A DNA stretch of 45,135 nt, from contig JADGPF010000004.1 in NCBI GenBank assembly GCA_017882585.1, positions 1 through 45,135 of the forward strand. Direction: 5' to 3'. Made by a program: the position numbers and the translations under genes. The notes beneath the pieces were generated by a model that worked only from the letters and a program-made list of their open reading frames with translations, searched no databases and was not told the origin of the DNA. Shown in pieces: positions 35,489-43,065 of this stretch (its first letter is position 1; each line of letters begins with the position of its first letter). The DNA comes from Thermoleophilia bacterium (GTDB lineage Bacteria > Actinomycetota > Thermoleophilia > Miltoncostaeales > Miltoncostaeaceae).

Positions 35489-35530
35489 CATATGTGTGGC
35501 ACGCCAGTTCCCACCCCGCGGAGGAGTTCG

Positions 35531-37003
35531 ATGCAGGCCGCCGAGAATCGCCGCCCCGGTCTGACGCTGACGATACTCGCCGTCGCTTGCGTGGCGTACG
35601 TGCTCCAGCAGACGCTCGTTGTGCCTGCGCTGCCGAACTTCCAAACCGATCTGCACACCAGCGAGACGTGGGCCGCATGGGTCTTTACCGGGTTCCTGTT
35701 GACCTCGGCCATCGTAACGACGCCGATCGGCAAGCTCGGAGACGCCTACGGCAAGCGCAAGCTCCTGGTCATCTCGCTCGGGATCTTCGCCGTCGGCACG
35801 ATCGCTGCGGCGCTCTCGGACACGATCACCTTTCTGATCCTTGCCCGTGCACTGCAGGGCGCGGCGGGTGCGATTTTCCCGTTGTCGTTCGGGATCATCC
35901 GCGACGAGTTTCCGCGTGAGCGGGTCGGCGCGGCACTGGGCCTCTTGTCGGCGACGTTCGGCGTCGGCGCCGGACTCGGGCTCGTGCTCTCGGGCGTGAT
36001 CCTCCAGTCGCTCAGCTGGCATTGGCTGTTCTGGTTCGGGGCCATCCCGGTCATCATCGCCCTCGTGCTGGTCTGGCGGCTCATCCCCGAATCGCCGGTC
36101 CGAACCCCGTCGCGATTCGACGTGTGGGGTGTGCTGACGTTGTCGATCGGACTCGGCGCACTGCTGCTGGGGTTGAGCGAAGGCGAACACTGGGGCTGGT
36201 CGAGCGCCCTGACGCTCGGCTGCTTTGTCGGCTCGTTGCTCGTGCTGGCACTGTGGTGTTGGGTGGAGACCAAGGTCAGCGATCCGATGATGGACATGCG
36301 AATCATGCGCCAGCGCGCGGTGTTCTGGACCAACGTGCTCGCGGTTGTCGTCGGCTTTTCGATGTACGGCACGTATTTGCTGATGCCCACCCTTGTCCAG
36401 CTCGGCAGCGGTCTGCCGCCCCAGCTGCGCGAACTCGTCCCGTACGGTTTCGGCGGCTCGGTGATCATGGCGGGCCTGTACCTGATGCCTGCAACGATCA
36501 TGATGCTGATCATCGGACCCCTCGGCGGCGTCCTCGAACCGCGAGTCGGCGCGCGCTGGCTGACCTTCGTCGGGCTCGCCGCGATCGGCACTGCCGCGTT
36601 CATCCTGACGGTCGCCCACAGTCACCCATGGCAGCTGATCGTCGCGATCGGTGTGCTCGGGGTCGGCGTGGGCCTGGTCTACGCGATGCTGGCCAAGTTG
36701 ATCGTCGACGCCGTCGCGCCCGAGGTGACCGGCGTGGCGATGGGCATGAACACGGTCATGCGCACGATCGGCGGAACGATCGGCGCACAGATGTCGGCCG
36801 CGTTCCTGACGACGTTCACGGTCGGTACGACGGGGCTCCCTGCCGAGAAGGCCTTCACGCTCACATTCCTCCTCGCGGGCATCGTCGCCTTGGTCGGACT
36901 GAGCGCGGTCTTCCTGGTTCCCAAGGGCGCTCCGGTCACCCATGAGCCGATGCACGACGTGATCCCCCAAACAGAGCCCGCCGGCGAGGGGGCTTCGGTC
37001 TAG
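35531..37003 (+). CDS. MFS transporter, DHA2-like
   Basis: A 490-residue multidrug-type antiporter with about 14 hydrophobic segments. VVPALPNFQTDLH follows the first helix, motif A is GKLGDAYGKRKLLV, and motif C is LSATFGVGAGLGLVLSGVI. The ATG at 35531 is fixed by GGAGGAG at 35520-35526; earlier in-frame starts would run through the operator and promoter. Divergence from tetR and the shared palindrome imply ligand-induced efflux. The substrate is unknown. Confidence 0.93.
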   Translation: MQAAENRRPGLTLTILAVACVAYVLQQTLVVPALPNFQTDLHTSETWAAWVFTGFLLTSAIVTTPIGKLGDAYGKRKLLVISLGIFAVGTIAAALSDTITFLILARALQGAAGAIFPLSFGIIRDEFPRERVGAALGLLSATFGVGAGLGLVLSGVILQSLSWHWLFWFGAIPVIIALVLVWRLIPESPVRTPSRFDVWGVLTLSIGLGALLLGLSEGEHWGWSSALTLGCFVGSLLVLALWCWVETKVSDPMMDMRIMRQRAVFWTNVLAVVVGFSMYGTYLLMPTLVQLGSGLPPQLRELVPYGFGGSVIMAGLYLMPATIMMLIIGPLGGVLEPRVGARWLTFVGLAAIGTAAFILTVAHSHPWQLIVAIGVLGVGVGLVYAMLAKLIVDAVAPEVTGVAMGMNTVMRTIGGTIGAQMSAAFLTTFTVGTTGLPAEKAFTLTFLLAGIVALVGLSAVFLVPKGAPVTHEPMHDVIPQTEPAGEGASV

Positions 37004-37034
37004 CCGGGGCACACGCTCGCGCAGTTAGCGACAT

Positions 37035-37050
37035 CGGCCCGCGCGGGCCG
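37035..37050 (+). terminator. GC palindrome after the second MFS gene
   Basis: CGGCCCGCGCGGGCCG is a perfect 16-bp palindrome 31 nt after the MFS stop. It could fold as a short stem; no T run follows. Confidence 0.35.
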
Positions 37051-37074
37051 GTCTGGCGGGGAGGACGCACCTGG

Positions 37075-37587
37075 TTGCCGGCAACCACCGAGATCAGTGT
37101 GCGGAGTCCGCTGGTCGTGCACCGGAGACCCAACAGCACGGCGGATCGCCGCATCATCGGTATCGGGATCGCCGCGGTGACGCTGGTGGCGCCCGTGGTG
37201 GGCGTCGCGGCATCGGCTCCGGGTTGCGGCTGGGCCAGTGCCCGCAAGGTGCAGCCTCAGCCGGCGGCCGGACGGTGCCATGCCTGCCCGAATCGGTCAC
37301 CAGCAAGTCCAAGCTCGCGCCAGCCTTGCCGCTTGCGGCGACCGCGCGCCGATGTCCGGCGTCGAGTGCGACCACTTGTTCCCGCCGGACCTCGGCGGCG
37401 CGGTCAACGCGGCGGGGAACCTCCGGCCCGAACCCGACCACGCGCACCGCGCGGGGCTCTCCCCAACCCCAAGGACCACCTCGACAATGTGCTCACGCAC
37501 CTGGTGTGCACGGGCCAAATGCCGCTGCTGGGCGCTCAGGAACTCATCGCCACCAACTGGGTCTTCGCCGACCGCAAGTACGGCTGA
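37075..37587 (+). pseudogene. Frame-disrupted secreted HNH-nuclease-like gene
   Basis: The open frame from a TTG with GGGGAGG upstream encodes 170 residues. Its start has a signal peptide (RRIIGIGIAAVTLVAPVVGVAASA) and then PGCGWASARKV. Its end (NPKDHLDNVLTHLVCTG, then LIATNWVFADRKY) matches the C-terminus I know from small exported proteins with an HNH-like motif EVDHLIPLELGG...NLWPEP. That motif is present but one frame over: positions 37361-37438 read VECDHLFPPDLGG, then NLRPEP. So the middle is shifted and then restored, which leaves an ORF without the nuclease motif. Two compensating indels, or two sequence errors, would explain this. Confidence 0.45.
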
Positions 37588-37593
37588 GTCGCG

Positions 37594-38733
37594 CTACCAG
37601 GCGCGCAGGCCCGCGTTCGCGATCGGTTGGAAGTAGGCGTTGAACTGCTGGAGCCATGCCGCGGCCTGGCCACCAAGCCGGTACTCCCCCGGCCCCGAGG
37701 CAAGGATCTGGCGGTTGATCCCGGCAAGCGCCGCCATGGACCACACGCAGCCTTGGGGATTCGCACACGACCTGGTGGCCCCGCCCGCGTTGCCGAACAT
37801 GTAGTGGACCTGCGTGACGCTGCCGCCATAGCTCGTCAGGAACCCGACGAAGCGGCCGGGCAGCGACCGCCACTCTGCGTTGGTCAGCGGCGCGGTTCCC
37901 AGCCCGATGTGCACGCCCTGGTACATCTCCAGCCACAGCGCACCCGCGCGGGCAAGACCCGGCATGAGGTCGGTGAAGGCCGCATACTGCGGTCGGCCAC
38001 GCGCGTTCAAGTTGTGGTTGCGGCCATGGCCGACGTCGATGGACACGCTCACACCGGCATCGACATAGATCCCGACTCGGGCCGCGTAGCTGGTGCCCCA
38101 GGGGGACGCCGTGCGCGCGAGCAGCGCCATCGCCTGCGAGAAGTGCCGGCCGGTGAGCCCGTGTCCGCCGGTCGCCGGGTTTGAGAACGTCGGACTGACC
38201 TCATCGATCGTCACGAGGTGGCTCGTGCAGCCGAAGTTGTGGACGACGCCGCGAATGACCTCGGTGCAGCCGTCGTTGATGGCGCCCCGGATGATCGCCG
38301 CCATCTGCGATGCCGTACGGCCGATCAACCGCGTCGCGCTGACTTTGGCGATGCGGGCGGCGTTGTCGGCAGCGCGTTCACCGAGCACATTGGTTCCCGA
38401 CGGCTCCTGGCGCAGCGCGCCGCGCGTCGGCGTGAGTCCCGGACCGAGCACCGATCCGTCCGGCGCGATCCCACGGGCAATCAGCGTCGCATTCGCGTCG
38501 GTGTCGTAGAGCAGGCTCGCGAAGTTCGGTGCCTGGACAAGCGGTCCTGGTGACGCGGCCCGCGCCGGCGCCGGCAACCCCACGAACGTGCCACCGGCCG
38601 TTGCCGCAACGAGGGTCGCGAGGACCATCGCCGCGCGTCGCGCGCGTCGTCGGTTCGGGGTGACGCGGTTTGCGTGGCGCTCCATGGGCGGGCGACCGGC
38701 CTCGGGGTCGTGATGGGCTGCTGCCTTTCTCAT
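37594..38733 (-). CDS. Exported hypothetical protein with four cysteines
   Basis: A 379-residue protein I cannot name. The N-terminus is basic and leads into a signal peptide (AAMVLATLVAATAGGTFVGLPAPARA), so it is secreted or surface-bound. The mature part has TPTRGALRQEPSGTNVLG, ATRLIGRTASQMAAIIRGAI, two Cys in DGCTEVIRGVVHNFGCTS, and two in RSCANPQGCVW, allowing two disulfides. Strand-like segments ending in acidic residues (VTIDEVSP, VGIYVDAG, LWLEMYQG) recall TIM-barrel glycoside hydrolases, but this is only a pattern. The start is uncertain: ATG 38733 (GGGGG upstream) or ATG 38685. Confidence 0.7.
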   Translation of the reverse strand: MRKAAAHHDPEAGRPPMERHANRVTPNRRRARRAAMVLATLVAATAGGTFVGLPAPARAASPGPLVQAPNFASLLYDTDANATLIARGIAPDGSVLGPGLTPTRGALRQEPSGTNVLGERAADNAARIAKVSATRLIGRTASQMAAIIRGAINDGCTEVIRGVVHNFGCTSHLVTIDEVSPTFSNPATGGHGLTGRHFSQAMALLARTASPWGTSYAARVGIYVDAGVSVSIDVGHGRNHNLNARGRPQYAAFTDLMPGLARAGALWLEMYQGVHIGLGTAPLTNAEWRSLPGRFVGFLTSYGGSVTQVHYMFGNAGGATRSCANPQGCVWSMAALAGINRQILASGPGEYRLGGQAAAWLQQFNAYFQPIANAGLRAW

Positions 38734-38822
38734 CGGCAGCAATCGCCCCCGCGTCAACAGGCGCGCCCGAACTCAGGCACCGGCCTCCCCCGAGGTCGTG
38801 CAATTACCGACACACCGCGGGC

Positions 38823-38852
38823 GCGGGGGGCGGGCGAGATACCCGCCCCCGC
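38823..38852 (-). terminator. GC hairpin terminator after the YceI gene
   Basis: GCGGGGGGCGGG and CCCGCCCCCGC pair with one bulged G around a 7-nt loop, 11 nt after the yceI stop. The stem core GGGGGCGGG/CCCGCCCCC is the same as in the HU terminator at 23716-23744. Confidence 0.6.
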
Positions 38853-38863
38853 GGGGGGATCCC

Positions 38864-39439
38864 CTAGGCCGCCTGCTTGATGGCCGAGATGTCCAGCCTG
38901 ATCCTGACCGTGTCGGATACCAGCACGTTGCCCGAGCCGAGCACTTGGTTGAACTTCATCTCGTACTCGCCCCGGCTGAGCTGGCCGGTGATCTCGATGC
39001 CCACGCGCTCTTGCCCCCACGGGTCGGTCTCCAGACCCTGGACGACCGCGTGCAGGCTGACGGGACGGGCCACCCCGTGCATGGTGAGCTCACCGTCGAT
39101 GTCGAACTCCTCCTCGTCAAGCTGGCGCAGCACCTCGGCGGTGAAGCTGATCTGGGGGTGTGCGGCGACGTCGAAGAAGTCCGCCGAGCGCAGGTGCTCA
39201 TCCCGCTGAGCTTCCTGGGTGCTGATCGATCCGGCGTCGATCGTGCCAGAGATGCGCCCAGACAACAGGTCGTCGCCGACGGTCAGCGTGCCCTCGAACG
39301 TTGCGAAGGTGCCGCGCACGGTGGCGATACCGAGGTGTTTGACGGAGAACCCCATCGTTGAATGGGCGGGGTCGATGGCCCAGGTGCCGGCGGGCACGGG
39401 GCTGGTGCGGCGAGAGGAACGGGAGAAGAGGGTCGGCAC
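38864..39439 (-). CDS. YceI-family lipid-binding-like protein
   Basis: A 191-residue protein with the lipocalin-like YceI fold, whose members bind isoprenoid-type lipids. GTWAIDPAHSTMGFSVKHLGIATVRGTF is the canonical opening (split here over two strands), then GTIDAGSISTQEAQRDEHLRSADFFDVAAHPQISF, and GELTMHGVARPVSL. A GTG at 39439 is chosen because AAGGAG lies 8 nt upstream; an earlier GTG at 39481 has none. No signal peptide is present, so it is likely cytosolic, unlike the periplasmic E. coli form. A MarR-type repeat lies at its promoter. Confidence 0.92.
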   Translation of the reverse strand: MPTLFSRSSRRTSPVPAGTWAIDPAHSTMGFSVKHLGIATVRGTFATFEGTLTVGDDLLSGRISGTIDAGSISTQEAQRDEHLRSADFFDVAAHPQISFTAEVLRQLDEEEFDIDGELTMHGVARPVSLHAVVQGLETDPWGQERVGIEITGQLSRGEYEMKFNQVLGSGNVLVSDTVRIRLDISAIKQAA

Positions 39440-39512
39440 GAGGCTGCTCCTTGTAATGAGTGAAAGTTGGCCGGCGGCCACGCTTAGTTGCTAGAGCAAG
39501 CAAATACCCTAT

Positions 39513-39530
39513 TAGTTGAGTTGTCAAGTA
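39513..39530 (-). promoter_or_regulatory. Near-palindrome over the -35 of the YceI gene
   Basis: TAGTTGA-GTTG-TCAAGTA, arms matching at 6 of 7 positions. On the minus strand it contains TTGACA (39527-39522); TATTTG at 39506-39501 is 15 bp away, a poor -10. A second perfect palindrome, TTGCT-AG-AGCAA, lies at 39488-39499. The motif style is that of MarR-type repressors. Confidence 0.45.
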
Positions 39531-39685
39531 ATTCGGCTGCGGCAGCAGCCACGCCCGACTGGGGCGTCGCCACACGCGGCGGCGAGGTTGGAGCACCGCG
39601 CGCGCGCCGCCGTCGATCGGTGGCACGCTGCCCAACGGCGTCCGGACGGTCGTCACGGGCCGCCCATCACGGGCGGGACCGGCCC

Positions 39686-39892
39686 TCAGCCGGCGCGGCC
39701 CACGAGTCGCAGCGCGAGCACGGGACACTGGGCGACGGCGCGGCCCGCATGCGCCCGTAGCTCTGAGGCAATCTCCGCGCCGTCAATGATCGGATATCCC
39801 CACTCGTCGAGCGAGATTCGCTCAGGAAACAGTTCGGCGCACAACCCGTGGGCGTCGCAACGGATCCAGTCGATCCCGAGCTGCTCGCTCAT
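39686..39892 (-). CDS. Small 3-Cys ferredoxin
   Basis: A 68-residue ferredoxin of the type with a single [3Fe-4S] (or 4Fe with a non-Cys ligand) cluster: Cys12 and Cys18 in RCDAHGLC, and Cys56 in QCPVLAL. FPERISLDEWGYPII is the typical middle. The ATG at 39892 overlaps the stop of the NuoF-like gene (ATGA), so it is almost certainly its electron-transfer partner. Confidence 0.9.
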   Translation of the reverse strand: MSEQLGIDWIRCDAHGLCAELFPERISLDEWGYPIIDGAEIASELRAHAGRAVAQCPVLALRLVGRAG

Positions 39893-41193
39893 GCGCGGCG
39901 TCCCGTCCGCGAATCCCGGGGGATCGGCAGCACCGACGTGCCGTCTCCGGTGCACTTGCGGGCATGGACGTGTCGGGCGATCTCGTCCTCAAAGACGGTC
40001 AGCGCGCTCGCGACCAACTTGGCGGCGCCGTCGGGGTGCCGGCATTCTCCACGGCCGGCGACCAAGCCGAGCCAACGCTGAATGTCGGCAAGCTGGCTCC
40101 CATCGCCGTGCGCAATGCGCTCCATTCCGCCGGCGATGGCATCAAGCCCGAGCACGCACGGGCCGCACTGCCCAGCCGACTGGTCGGCCATGTAACCGGC
40201 CACGCGGGCAGTCTCGGCAACCCCGCACGCGGTCTCGGGCAGTGCCACGATGGCCCGGGCACCAAGCGAGGCACCGAGCGGACGCAGGGCGGCGTTGCTC
40301 AACACGAGGCCTTCGGCCTCGCGTGCGCTGATCCACGTTCCGATGTATCCGCCGATCAGATACGCCTGCACCGGCGCGGCAAGGCCACCCGCGGCGACCA
40401 GCAGATCATGCAGCGACGCACCGATCGGGATCTCGTACACCCCGGGGCGCGCGACAGCACCCGAGAGCGTCACGAGCGCCGACCCCGGTTCCTGATCGGT
40501 GCCGAGCGAGCGGAACCATCCTGCCCCGTGACGTGCGATCAAGGCGAGCTGGGCTGCCGTCTCGGCATTCTGGACATGCGTCGGTGCGCCTCCCAACCCC
40601 TTCTCGAACGGCCGCGGCGGCGCGTGGGTGGGCTTCCCGGGGCCGCCGTTCAAGGCGTCGATGAGCGACCGCTCCTCGCCCACGACAAAGCCGTCGGGCA
40701 CCGTCTCAAGGTGGATGTCGATGCCGTCGTCGTGGCCCCATGCGGCGCGCTCACGAAGTGCCTCCTCGAGCGCGCGATGCTCACGACGCGCGCTCTGTTC
40801 CAAGGCGATCGTCGCCTCCCGCGCCCCGACCAGCGCCGCGCAGACGACCGCGCCGTCGATGATCAGGTGCGGGGCACCGCGCATCAACACATGATCCTTC
40901 CGACTCGGCGGCTCGCCTTCGGCGCCGTTGATGACCACGACCGGTCGGCCGCGCTGCGACAAGACCGCATCGACCTTGCGCGAGGCCGGAAACATTGCGC
41001 CCCCACGTCCACCGAGCCCCGAGGCACGCACCTCGTCAAGCAGCGCCTGGTCGGGACGTCCCGGGTCCACCACAATCGGCAGGTCGCCATGGTGTGCTAA
41101 ATGGCGCTCGAGGGGCCGCAGGTCAACCTCGGTACCCATACCGCCGAGCAGGCGCGGCAGGGTCGTAGCATCGGGTCGGGTCGCGGCGGTCAT
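39889..41193 (-). CDS. NuoF-like flavin/iron-sulfur oxidoreductase (SLBB domain)
   Basis: A 434-residue protein resembling the NADH-binding 51-kDa subunit of complex I, as a stand-alone form. GLGGRGGAMFPASRK is the FMN/NADH region; VINGAEGEPPSRKDHVLM is the conserved GEPG-type stretch. NAETAAQLALIARHG is followed by an SLBB-like segment (TLSGAVARPGVYEIPIG). A C-terminal cluster region contains CGPC, then ECRHPDGA and a final KC. An AAGGAG site precedes the ATG at 41193. The only obvious partner is the ferredoxin; no NuoE or NuoG homologue or membrane reductase is adjacent. It probably passes electrons between NAD(P)H and ferredoxin. Confidence 0.88.
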   Translation of the reverse strand: MTAATRPDATTLPRLLGGMGTEVDLRPLERHLAHHGDLPIVVDPGRPDQALLDEVRASGLGGRGGAMFPASRKVDAVLSQRGRPVVVINGAEGEPPSRKDHVLMRGAPHLIIDGAVVCAALVGAREATIALEQSARREHRALEEALRERAAWGHDDGIDIHLETVPDGFVVGEERSLIDALNGGPGKPTHAPPRPFEKGLGGAPTHVQNAETAAQLALIARHGAGWFRSLGTDQEPGSALVTLSGAVARPGVYEIPIGASLHDLLVAAGGLAAPVQAYLIGGYIGTWISAREAEGLVLSNAALRPLGASLGARAIVALPETACGVAETARVAGYMADQSAGQCGPCVLGLDAIAGGMERIAHGDGSQLADIQRWLGLVAGRGECRHPDGAAKLVASALTVFEDEIARHVHARKCTGDGTSVLPIPRDSRTGRRA

Positions 41194-41774
41194 TGTGTGC
41201 TCCTTGAGATCGGGGCGAGCGGATTCGGACGTTGGCCGAATACGCACGGGCGTGTGCCGCCACGGGGCCGGGCGCGATTTGTGCGGCGCGCTGGCATCAG
41301 GATCGGCACGACACCGACGACTCTGCACCCGCAGTCTGAGGAAGTGCTGTGAAGTCGGTTAGCGGGGGCTTAGGACTCGTTTATGCCGCAGCACGCCGGC
41401 ACCACGGATGCCAGGGTCTTCAGGCCGCACGTTTGGTGTCTGACCCGCAACGGACCGGATCGGGTCACGCGACGGGTCCCGCGCATCTGCCACTCAGGCT
41501 ATTTGGCAGAAACCGTCGGTGGCTGGGCGAATGCGGCGCCCATGGCGAGGGGATTTAGTGGTAGACGTGGGACGCGACCAAGGAGCACCGGATGGGAGTC
41601 CGTCGGCACCCCTGCGACGATCATCTCGATCGCCGCACATGCCCAAAGCCCCGCCGGTGATCGACGCGCCTGTGCTGCCGCTCTCGCGCCATCACTTGCG
41701 ACTCCCCGTGAGCGTTCATCTTCCCGCGCACGTGCTGGTGACAGCACGCTGACCACGGGCCGGAGGAGCCGGCA
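41194..41774. other. Intergenic region between divergent NuoF-like and response regulator genes
   Basis: About 580 bp. I see no convincing gene. Short frames exist, including one ending at 41752 just before the response regulator, but none has a recognisable motif. The promoters of both flanking genes must lie here; I cannot point to clear boxes. Confidence 0.5.
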
Positions 41775-42467
41775 ATGAGGATCATCGAGTCACCCTCGAC
41801 CACTTCCATGGCGCTCACGACGGGCGCTTCGCCCATCCAGAAGCTCACGCGCGTCGCGATCGCCGACGATCATCGCCTGATGCTCGACGGGATCAAGCGA
41901 GCGCTGGACCGGGTTCCCGACATCACGGTGGTCGGCGAGGCGATGACCGGCGAAGACCTCATGGCGCTCGTGCCGCGGGTCCATCCCGACGTGGTGACCC
42001 TCGACATACGGATGCCAAAAGGGGATGGCCTGGCGACCTTGCAGGCCCTGCGGAGGTTGTATCCGAATCTCAAGGTCGTGATGCTTTCGATGTCCGACGA
42101 CCCCGAGCACATCGATGCCGCCCTCAGGCTCGGGGCATCAAGCTATCTGGTCAAGTCGATCAACCCGCTCGATCTGCCGACGGCGATTCGCGGCGCACGC
42201 CACCGCACGGTCTACCACCCGCGGGCGAACATGTCGGGTGACACCGCCGCGGGTGCAATCCACCCGGGTTCGCACGGCCTGACCAGTCGCGAGCTCGCGG
42301 TCCTGAAACTGGTCGCGGAAGGCCCGTCGAATGTGGATATCGCCAGAATGCTGTGCGTCACCGAGCAGACGGTGAAGTTTCACCTATCGAACATCTACCA
42401 TAAGCTGGGCGTCAGGAACCGCACCGAGGCGACCGGGTACGCCTACCATCACGGCCTGGTCGACTGA
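41775..42467 (+). CDS. NarL/FixJ-family response regulator
   Basis: A 230-residue two-component regulator. The receiver domain begins at VAIADDHRLMLDGI (acidic pocket), with the phosphoacceptor Asp in VVTLDIRMPKGDG, the Ser/Thr switch in VVMLSMSDD, and Lys in SSYLVKS. The LuxR-type HTH at the end reads LTSRELAVLKLVAEGPSNVDIARMLCVTEQTVKFHLSNIYHKLGV, split over helices. A GGAGGAG site precedes the ATG at 41775. No histidine kinase is adjacent, so it is an orphan here. Confidence 0.95.
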   Translation: MRIIESPSTTSMALTTGASPIQKLTRVAIADDHRLMLDGIKRALDRVPDITVVGEAMTGEDLMALVPRVHPDVVTLDIRMPKGDGLATLQALRRLYPNLKVVMLSMSDDPEHIDAALRLGASSYLVKSINPLDLPTAIRGARHRTVYHPRANMSGDTAAGAIHPGSHGLTSRELAVLKLVAEGPSNVDIARMLCVTEQTVKFHLSNIYHKLGVRNRTEATGYAYHHGLVD

Positions 42468-42488
42468 CCGCACCGAAACGTCTGCGGT
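42467..42488 (+). terminator. Weak hairpin after the response regulator gene
   Basis: ACCGCA (42467-42472) and TGCGGT (42483-42488) are complementary across a 10-nt loop, starting at the last base of the stop codon. The stem is short, so confidence is low. Confidence 0.3.
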
Positions 42489-43065
42489 GACGGCATGGCA
42501 TCCCCATCGCCGAATACCCCGCGCGAGGCCGCGCGTGCAGCGACGGCTGCGTGGTGCGGCTATCTGCGGTCGGCGGCGTGGCGTGGGTGCTGATGATCCC
42601 CTCGATGGTCGACTCGGCGATCATCGGTGCCCTCGCCGTCATGTTGCCGGGCGTGACCATCAGCGGTCTGGGGATCCATGAGCCGAGCCGACGACGCGGG
42701 CGTACCCGAGACCCAGGCACGCGCCAAGGCCGAACGTGTGGCTCGCGTTGGCCGTGGACCGGACGGGCACCTGCGTCGCCGAGCACGCGCCCGCCCGACG
42801 TACTTCATGCAGCGACGCGCCTGGGCCTGTGTTGACCCCACAACGACGTTTGGCGTGAATCCTGCATCCATTGCGGAACTCACGCCAGAACGATCTCGGT
42901 GGGGCTGTTCCGGAACAGCGAATGCCGCGATCGCCAGAGGAGTCTCGAGCGGGCGCCCGCCATGATCACCTCATGCGGTCACGCAAGCTTCCCTGGAGTT
43001 GTGAGGGTTGATCCGGCCGGCATCTCGCTCACGATCGTATGAAGGCGGACGGGCGCGCCAGGTCG
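42489..43065. other. Region without a recognisable gene
   Basis: About 580 bp between the response regulator and hipA. A plus-strand frame contains one hydrophobic stretch (AWVLMIPSMVDSAIIGALAV, near 42580-42640) that could be a decayed membrane-protein fragment, but the rest looks like chance. I see no other motif except the palindrome at 42904. Confidence 0.45.
42904..42919. repeat. Perfect 16-bp palindrome
   Basis: GCTGTTCCGGAACAGC in the gene-free stretch downstream of hipA. It could be a protein-binding site or a stem; no gene start lies close to it. Confidence 0.5.

Noticed and set aside
35444-37012. Minus-strand 520-codon frame across the second MFS gene
   Set aside because: Its residues are Asp/Arg/Gln/His-rich mirror sequence of a transporter; no promoter or RBS.
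41519-41752. Small ORF just before the response regulator
   Set aside because: No motif, doubtful start; it could be real but I cannot support it.
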